This document shows, piece after piece, positions 1 through 4,399 of a DNA stretch of 9,214 nt. The notes beneath the pieces are model-generated. The model made no database searches. It saw only the letters and a program-made list of their open reading frames with translations, and was not told the DNA's origin. A program made the position numbers and the translations under genes. The DNA comes from UBA9547 sp044349205. GTDB lineage: Bacteria; Bacteroidota; Bacteroidia; Cytophagales; UBA9547. Each line of letters begins with the position of its first letter. Positions within the stretch are counted from its first letter, which is position 1. The stretch covers positions 1 through 9,214 of the forward strand of contig JBIKRJ010000091.1 of assembly GCA_044349205.1 (NCBI GenBank), in the 5' to 3' direction.

Positions 1-1
1 A

Positions 2-109
2 CAAAAACTCACCAACGGATTAAATATATCGCTGAACTACGAGGGCAGAAAAGCCCAAAATCAAGCTAAGGTGCATATTGGCCGAGTGCAAGTGAGCGCT
101 GTATTTTAG
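2..109 (+). CDS. C-terminal end of a probable outer-membrane/surface protein (partial)
   Basis: Only the last 35 codons and the TAG stop are inside the window; the gene enters from the left edge. The visible residues include the stretch LNISLNYEGRK and end in VHIGRVQVSAVF. Hydrophobic and polar residues alternate and the chain ends in phenylalanine, which is what the last strand of an outer-membrane beta-barrel, recognised by the BAM machinery, usually looks like. That reading is inference from 35 residues. I have an impression of large Bacteroidota surface proteins ending similarly but cannot name the family. The frame is open to the left edge with no start codon needed. It converges with the small lipoprotein gene at 175-315. 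Confidence 0.6.
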   Translation, partial: QKLTNGLNISLNYEGRKAQNQAKVHIGRVQVSAVF

Positions 110-122
110 CGTATAAACAATA

Positions 123-151
123 AAAGCGTTGACCGGCTAGGACAACGCTTT
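123..151. terminator. Hairpin between convergent genes, probable bidirectional terminator
   Basis: The arms aaagcgttg (123-131) and caacgcttt (143-151) are perfect 9-bp inverted repeats around an 11-nt loop. The hairpin lies 13 nt after the plus-strand stop at 109 and 23 nt past the stop of the minus-strand gene ending at 175. There is no long U tract on either strand; reading leftwards the flank is TTATTGTTTAT, a weak U-rich tail. Its position between two converging genes supports a termination role. Confidence 0.55.
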
Positions 152-174
152 ACGTATGTGGTAAATTGAAAATC

Positions 175-315
175 TTACTTTACTCGCACAGACGCAGACA
201 CACTTTCCATGTCAGAATTATTCTGCATGTAGGTAGGGCAGGTGCGATGCGCAATGCAAGAAGACATTGCCAATAACAAAGTGATAAAAGCGGTTATCAA
301 AGCTATGTTTTTCAT
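175..315 (-). CDS. Small lipoprotein, 46 aa
   Basis: The ATG at 315 gives a 46-residue product: an N-terminal MKN, a hydrophobic segment (about residues 4-17) and the lipobox-like sequence AMSSC with Cys20 as the predicted lipidation site. About 26 mostly polar residues follow, including the motif CPTY at 26-29. The product is expected to be cut by signal peptidase II and anchored in a membrane. Very short Bacteroidota lipoproteins with a CPxY-like motif after the lipidated Cys are familiar to me, but I know of no assigned function. I prefer the start at 315 to the upstream in-frame ATG at 366, because the longer form would put 17 non-hydrophobic residues ahead of the signal sequence and would start upstream of the predicted transcript. 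It is divergent from the gene at 430. Confidence 0.7.
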   Translation of the reverse strand: MKNIALITAFITLLLAMSSCIAHRTCPTYMQNNSDMESVSASVRVK

Positions 316-334
316 GGTTTTGTTTTTACTATCA

Positions 335-366
335 CAAATATATAATTTTATCTCTAAAGAATGCAA
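335..366 (-). promoter_or_regulatory. Bacteroidota-type promoter for the small lipoprotein gene
   Basis: On the minus strand TATATTTG (342-335) matches the Bacteroidota -7 consensus TAnnTTTG exactly. TTGC (366-363) stands 20 nt upstream, the expected place for the -33 TTG element. Transcription would start near 328-330, leaving a leader of about 13-15 nt before the ATG at 315. The assignment rests on the known sigma-ABfr consensus. Confidence 0.6.
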
Positions 367-429
367 GTTCAGTTGGGCATTTCTGAATGTAATTCACAAA
401 ATATCTTCATAGCTTAAAATCGAAAAGAA

Positions 430-666
430 ATGGTACAAGAGGTAATAGGGTGGCTTGGGGCAGCGTGTGTGCTGTGGGCATATTATCTTATTTCTTCAGG
501 AAAGATTACTGGCGAGTCACTGTTTTTCCAATGGATAAATTTTATTGGGGCAATTATGCTTATTGTTCATACGCTATATGTTGAAGCGTATCCCTCGGCT
601 TTTGTTAACATTGTATGGCTTTTAATATCCATTATGGGGCTATGGAAGTTGTACAGAAAAAAGTAA
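430..666 (+). CDS. CBU_0592-like small integral membrane protein, 78 aa
   Basis: The product is 78 residues and almost wholly hydrophobic, with three predicted membrane helices at about residues 4-22, 31-51 and 56-73. It ends in a basic tail (KLYRKK) that would favour a cytoplasmic C terminus. The pattern of an N-terminal GWLGAxxxLxAYxL, a central FFQWINFIGA and a Pro-Ser-Ala between helices 2 and 3 matches what I know of the short CBU_0592-like membrane proteins found in many proteobacteria and Bacteroidota, whose role is unknown. The ATG at 430 follows an A/G-rich stretch (cgaaaagaa) but no clear Shine-Dalgarno sequence. I saw no convincing promoter in 367-429. The gene is transcribed away from the lipoprotein gene and converges with the FISUMP gene across a repeat-rich gap. 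Confidence 0.75.
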   Translation: MVQEVIGWLGAACVLWAYYLISSGKITGESLFFQWINFIGAIMLIVHTLYVEAYPSAFVNIVWLLISIMGLWKLYRKK

Positions 667-682
667 GTTACCTTGTATTGTA

Positions 683-697
683 GCTGTTGCAAACAGC
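683..697. terminator. Short hairpin after the membrane-protein gene
   Basis: gctgtt (683-688) and aacagc (692-697) form a 6-bp stem with a 3-nt loop, 16 nt past the stop at 666. No U tract follows, so a terminator role is only suggested by position. Confidence 0.25.
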
Positions 698-708
698 ACT
701 CTAAACCG

Positions 709-765
709 CCCTCGTTACCGCTACGCTCAAACGAGGGTACCGGACGCTGAGTGTATCGAAGCGTC
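709..765. repeat. REP-like palindromic element, copy 1 (two hairpins)
   Basis: There are two adjacent inverted repeats: ccctcgtt (709-716) with aacgaggg (730-737), and gacgct (743-748) with agcgtc (760-765). The second contains ctgagtgtatcgaag, which matches ctgagcttgtcgaag in the copy at 909-974 at 12 of 15 positions. Short GC-rich palindromes with a CTGAG...TCGAAG core are scattered through the intergenic DNA of many bacteria. Together with the next entry this accounts for most structure in the 332-bp gap 667-998. The remaining stretch 771-908 shows nothing I can identify. Confidence 0.6.
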
Positions 766-908
766 AAGGAACTATCTATTTGGTTTTCGTCAAAATGGAT
801 GCATTCGATTGAAGCGAAGTAATACATGAAAAAGTTTAAAGTGTATATCGTAAATTGTTATGGTTTGGTCTACAGGGCAGGTGCGTGAGTTGATTTGTTG
901 GTGAAAAA

Positions 909-974
909 CACTTCGACAGGGACACTTCGACAGGCTCAGTGACCCTTCAGTACCGCCCCCTGAGCTTGTCGAAG
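909..974. repeat. REP-like palindromic element, copy 2
   Basis: The arms cttcgacaggctcag (925-939) and ctgagcttgtcgaag (960-974) pair at 14 of 15 positions, with one possible G-T wobble, around a 20-nt spacer. The left arm is partly duplicated: cacttcgacagg occurs at 909-920 and again at 923-934. The element ends 24 bp before the stop codon of the FISUMP gene, so on the minus-strand transcript it forms a 3' hairpin that could end or protect the mRNA. The same core occurs at 747-761. Confidence 0.7.
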
Positions 975-998
975 GGTAAATTGTCAAAATTCAAATAA

Positions 999-2666
999 TC
1001 AATCCCTGAGGCAACGGACAGACAAACCGTCTTCCTTGTAGCCGTAGGTCCTGTTCACGGAGCCGTAGTCGTACCTCAGGTTGCGGAGCCAGGCGTAGTA
1101 AGTGTCGTACTCGGAAGAACTCCACCAGAAGCCGAAGTTGCCAATGTTGAGGAATGTACCATTGCTGATGCGGTTGCCGCCCGGAAGCCCCGAGAAGCCG
1201 CTGCTGTTGGTCGCCTCCGTGTTGGGCGAAAGCCACTGTGTGGTGCCAGTCGTCTTCATCTTGCCGCCTGCCACGTTTTCACCACCCAAAAAAGTAGACA
1301 ATGTCGTCCATTCCGCATCGGTGGGCACGTGCCAGCCAGTGGGGCACAGGTTCTTGCCGCCATTGGTGGTGGGGCTCACTGCATACCAATTGTACAAAGC
1401 TCCGTATTTGTTGGCCGTGTAGGTCGCCTGGTCGTTGTTGTACCAAAACATGGCGGGTGTACTTGGCCCGCTTGTATTCGTTACCAAGAGTATCGTAGTG
1501 CCGTCGCTGTACTTGGTGGTGCGCAGGTTCTCTGCCATCCATACCTGCGTGCCTATTGTCACGGTGGGGTAGGTGTAGCCGTCTATGTCGGTAACTGTGA
1601 CAGCATCAGATGCGGTGGTGGGGTTGGGGCTGGTGCCCCAAACCACGCCCCTTGCCGTGACGGGGTCTCCGCCGTCGGCCGAGATGTTTCCGCCCGCCGT
1701 GGCGCCAATTGTCGTAATGTTCGAGATGTTGATACTTGAAAGAGTAATGAGGGCAGATTGACAATCAGCAAGTTTGTTACTTGGGCTAACTGCTCCTTCC
1801 CACACACATTTGCGTGTGCTCGATTCGGCGAAATAGGTATAATTGCGCCCGTTTGCCAACACAATACTTTGCGAGGCAGCCGAGTTTAGCACAAGGGCCG
1901 GGTTTTTGGTGTCGTTTTTGTTTTGGCCAATGTATATTTTGATGATTTCACCTGGTTTGTAGTCGTTGGGTGGAATGAAAGTGTAAACAAGACTGGTACA
2001 GTTGCCCAAATTGTGACTTACCACTTTGCCTCCTTCTGCTTCAATACTACCCGTCCACACACAATCGTTGGAACGTGCTTGATAGCCAACCGTTCCTTTC
2101 CTGAATTTTTTGTAGCCAGTTACGGGCAATACTTCTGGTGCACCGTTGTTGAATACAATATTGGGAAAAGTACCAGATGGCGTGGTGATTTTGACAAGTG
2201 AAGTAACCGGCTGAATGTACACAGTGGCTTTTATTTCACTACCATTCTGAAAGCCATCTAACGTGTAATAAGCTTCCGAATTGTCTTTGTCTATTCTTTC
2301 GATGGTAGCGCTTACGCCGTCAATGAAAAAAGTGGTGTTGTTGTGTACCAGCAACCAATAGGGTGAGTTGGAAGGTAGATTTTGTATGTCCACGTGCCCG
2401 TTTATCACCTTTTTGGTAAGGTAACTTCCAGCCGAATTGTAGATTTGGCTTATACTATTTTTGTAGGCGGCCTCGAAAGCCTTTAAATCGTTGTATAAAT
2501 ATAAGTTTGCCTCGCTTACCAAATTTTTATTCTCGTCTTTTACATCCAAGCTCAAGGTAATCACGGGGGGTATTTCTTGTATTCTCGACTTGCAGGTAGG
2601 CCCTAAAACGGCTACAGCAATTAGCAGTGAAAGGTAGCGTGCAATATGTTTTAGCTTGTGCTTCAA
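999..2666 (-). CDS. FISUMP-domain surface protein, probable lipoprotein, 555 aa
   Basis: The product is probably an exported cell-surface protein. Residues 1-24 form a basic then hydrophobic signal sequence. Cys25 could be lipidated, but the lipobox LGPTC is poor (Pro at -2, Thr at -1). Residues 26-160 look like a beta-rich, CnaB/DUF-like region that I cannot name. Two short units sharing CVWxG follow, each with a Cys pair (202/223 and 287/302). Residues 308-350 begin an Fn3-like unit (GGDPVTARGVVWGTSPNPT) that stops early. Residues 359-554 are the Fibrobacter succinogenes major paralogous domain (VTIGTQVWMAENLRT, CPTGWHVPTDAEW, WWSSSEY and a terminal SVRCLRD), a C-type-lectin-like fold. The start appears to be TTG: the in-frame stop at 2682-2684 leaves no ATG upstream, and the next Met is near residue 406. 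It begins 4 nt after the T9SS gene, so translation may be coupled. The C-terminal half is much richer in G+C than the rest. The ligand is unknown. Confidence 0.85.
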   Translation of the reverse strand: MKHKLKHIARYLSLLIAVAVLGPTCKSRIQEIPPVITLSLDVKDENKNLVSEANLYLYNDLKAFEAAYKNSISQIYNSAGSYLTKKVINGHVDIQNLPSNSPYWLLVHNNTTFFIDGVSATIERIDKDNSEAYYTLDGFQNGSEIKATVYIQPVTSLVKITTPSGTFPNIVFNNGAPEVLPVTGYKKFRKGTVGYQARSNDCVWTGSIEAEGGKVVSHNLGNCTSLVYTFIPPNDYKPGEIIKIYIGQNKNDTKNPALVLNSAASQSIVLANGRNYTYFAESSTRKCVWEGAVSPSNKLADCQSALITLSSINISNITTIGATAGGNISADGGDPVTARGVVWGTSPNPTTASDAVTVTDIDGYTYPTVTIGTQVWMAENLRTTKYSDGTTILLVTNTSGPSTPAMFWYNNDQATYTANKYGALYNWYAVSPTTNGGKNLCPTGWHVPTDAEWTTLSTFLGGENVAGGKMKTTGTTQWLSPNTEATNSSGFSGLPGGNRISNGTFLNIGNFGFWWSSSEYDTYYAWLRNLRYDYGSVNRTYGYKEDGLSVRCLRD

Positions 2667-2670
2667 GTTG

Positions 2671-3810
2671 TTATTTGTAAATCACAATTTTTTGAATCAA
2701 GTGCTTTTGGTCTTCTACAATTCTAATAAAATATACGCCTGCGCTCAAGTCTTCGATATTGACCTTTGCCGTTTTCGACCATGTGCCACCTTCGTTAAAA
2801 GAAATTTCTTTCATAAATGTACCTGTATTGGAATACAAACCGGCATTTGAGGTATTTTCAGTCGAAGGGCGATAGTGTATATAAAAATGGTTGTTGGCTG
2901 GATTGGGATATACTTTCAAGCTCGATTCAATGTTGGCAGTTTCTTCGGGAATGTAAATAGAATTGCCTTCAATACGCACATCGCTGGCGCGCTGAATGGG
3001 CAAATTGTAGCCCGAAACGGTGTATACACTCGAAAGTCGGCAACCGCCTGCATACGTGGCCATTACCATATAGTCACCGTCGTATCGCACTTTAAGTTCA
3101 TTGCTGTTGCCACCCGCTACAAGTAAATATTTTTTCACCGATTCTACATACACATACCATTGCAAGGAAGGAGTCAAAAAGCCATTGCCCGTAAAGGGGG
3201 TGGCATTCAAACTAGAGGCAGGACTTCCAGTGGCTGTAATTTCTGGCGGATTGATTACCTCATTGGCCGCTTTGGCCACCGCAATGGGTTCTGAACACTT
3301 TTGGCAGTCGGTATATTCTAAGCAAACGGCATAATAACCGGGGAAAAACGGTTGGTAGCTAGTTTGAGTAAGGCTATTGGCACCAGCTATTTTGAAAAAA
3401 TTGCTCGAAATGTTCGCGCTGCTACCGCCAGATTCGGAGTAGTACCACTGAACAGAAATGGGTGTTTGGGCAACAGCAGGAAAAGTGGTGCTGTATTGCA
3501 AGGTTTTCAGGAAAGCATTGGTTAAGCCGCACAATACCTCTGCGTTGGAAGTGAGCGTAATGTTGGGGCAATTGTCCACTTTTGGAACGACAGGGTAGGC
3601 TTGCAAGCCCTGTCCTATATTGAAAATACTGTTGTTGCTTTGTTGGTTGAATACGATAGCTTCGCCAATAGACCAAGAAATGGTGCCAAAGCCCGCAATG
3701 CTGGAAACCGACGCGGCGGTGCCCAAATAATCGTGGGTTGATTTTTGGGCATACAGCAAGTGGCTAGTCCAAAACAAAACTAAAAATGATATGTATTTGC
3801 GTAAAGGCAA
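2671..3810 (-). CDS. Secreted protein with T9SS type A C-terminal sorting domain, 379 aa
   Basis: The signal peptide is residues 1-22, with probable cleavage after LLYAQ. The N-terminal region (40-70) has the GTISWSIGEAIV...GQGLQ pattern common at the start of T9SS-exported Bacteroidota proteins. Two Ig-like beta regions follow (about 118-178 with VQWYY, and 214-265 with LQWYV), with several Cys residues (81, 94, 163, 169, 172, 257). Residues 297-379 are the sorting domain: LKVYPNPANNHFYI, then SAGVYFIRI and a KIVIYK end. That domain directs export through the type IX system and surface attachment. No catalytic motif is visible, so an adhesin or structural role is more likely than an enzyme. 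The start is apparently TTG at 3810: the frame opens at a TGA just upstream with no ATG, and the next Met is far inside. It is the first gene of a pair with the FISUMP gene. Confidence 0.85.
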   Translation of the reverse strand: MPLRKYISFLVLFWTSHLLYAQKSTHDYLGTAASVSSIAGFGTISWSIGEAIVFNQQSNNSIFNIGQGLQAYPVVPKVDNCPNITLTSNAEVLCGLTNAFLKTLQYSTTFPAVAQTPISVQWYYSESGGSSANISSNFFKIAGANSLTQTSYQPFFPGYYAVCLEYTDCQKCSEPIAVAKAANEVINPPEITATGSPASSLNATPFTGNGFLTPSLQWYVYVESVKKYLLVAGGNSNELKVRYDGDYMVMATYAGGCRLSSVYTVSGYNLPIQRASDVRIEGNSIYIPEETANIESSLKVYPNPANNHFYIHYRPSTENTSNAGLYSNTGTFMKEISFNEGGTWSKTAKVNIEDLSAGVYFIRIVEDQKHLIQKIVIYK

Positions 3811-3876
3811 GATATTTAATGGGTTAATTCAAGAAAAAGGCCTAAAGTAAACACCAAAGACAAGTATTTTCTTTTT

Positions 3877-3884
3877 CAAAACTA
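3877..3884 (-). promoter_or_regulatory. -7 box for the T9SS-FISUMP gene pair
   Basis: TAGTTTTG on the minus strand fits TAnnTTTG exactly. The -33 position 20 nt upstream holds only TTTCTG (3910-3905), so that half is weak. Transcription would start near 3870, giving a leader of about 60 nt before the TTG at 3810. It lies in the 113-bp gap after the J-domain gene, which suggests the surface pair is a separate unit. Confidence 0.45.
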
Positions 3885-3923
3885 CATAATCTATTTTAGA
3901 AATGCAGAAAAAGCATGAGGGTT

Positions 3924-4325
3924 CTATAACTTAAACATCAAAATTGCAACAAGTAAAAAAATCATTCCCAGACTAAGCCAAAATAGGTAGAAATCAATGT
4001 CTTTTTTCTTGCTTTCAAAAATATGGGGTTTGGGGTAATATTTTGGTTGCTTGGTTTGCACATTGGCCATACTGCGATACAGCCCCCCTTGGTGGTAATG
4101 GTAAACGGGTACTGTGCGCAAACGCAATTTTTCGTCGTAGGTTTTCCTCAGCCTTAGATTCGAAAGCGTTTTGTAGGCTTCGTTTAATTTCTTGAATTCC
4201 TCTTCTGCTTCTTTACAACCAAAATTTTTGTCGGGGTGGTACTGAAATGCAAGGCGCTTGTATGCCGCTTTTATTTCATCAATATTCGCCTTTGGCGAAA
4301 TGCCAAGCACCTCATAGTGGTTCAT
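3924..4325 (-). CDS. Membrane-anchored J-domain (DnaJ-like) protein, 133 aa
   Basis: Residues 2-67 form a complete J domain: HYEVLGI at the start, helix II KAAYKRLAFQY, the essential HPD at 30-32, then helix III and NLRLRKTYDEKL. J domains stimulate the ATPase of Hsp70 (DnaK) and deliver substrates or place DnaK at a site. There is no G/F region, zinc-binding domain or C-terminal substrate domain, so this is a class C J protein and not DnaJ itself. Residues 68-109 are a basic linker rich in Tyr and Pro. Residues 112-131 are one hydrophobic helix ending in FKL, so the protein is probably tail-anchored with the J domain in the cytoplasm. It starts 72 nt after glgB. A box one base off the -7 consensus (TGTTTTTG, 4350-4343) precedes it but I do not rely on it. 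The partner process is unknown. Confidence 0.88.
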   Translation of the reverse strand: MNHYEVLGISPKANIDEIKAAYKRLAFQYHPDKNFGCKEAEEEFKKLNEAYKTLSNLRLRKTYDEKLRLRTVPVYHYHQGGLYRSMANVQTKQPKYYPKPHIFESKKKDIDFYLFWLSLGMIFLLVAILMFKL

Positions 4326-4372
4326 TTTTGCGTTTTATATGGCAAAAACATGAAGGATTTTATACTGCCATA

Positions 4373-4399
4373 AACCTTTTGAGATTTTACCAAAAGGTT
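4373..4399 (-). terminator. Stem-loop over the end of glgB
   Basis: aacctttt (4373-4380) and aaaaggtt (4392-4399) form an 8-bp inverted repeat with an 11-nt loop overlapping the glgB stop codon (4400-4398). It is A/T-rich and has no U run after it, so it may be a weak terminator, an mRNA 3' structure or chance. Confidence 0.3.

Noticed and set aside
567..827. Open frame of 86 codons on the minus strand
   Set aside because: It overlaps the convincing membrane-protein gene and then runs through repeat DNA; composition is not protein-like.
826..888. Possible 20-residue plus-strand peptide starting MKKFKVYIV
   Set aside because: Too short to judge; no promoter or coding signal beyond an A-rich start.
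790..987. Open frame of 65 codons on the minus strand between the membrane-protein and FISUMP genes
   Set aside because: Much of its translation is the REP-like palindrome (Ser/Pro/Cys-rich); no signal, motif or sensible start context.
1329..1739. Long plus-strand open frame (136 codons) opposite the FISUMP domain
   Set aside because: It is a by-product of high G+C on the antisense strand; the minus-strand frame has clear family motifs.
999..2666. A complete diversity-generating retroelement
   Set aside because: No reverse transcriptase, accessory gene or template repeat is in the window; only a variable-region-like end is seen.
4343..4350. -7-like box TGTTTTTG ahead of the J-domain gene
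   Set aside because: One base off the consensus and no -33 element at the expected spacing; not strong enough to list.
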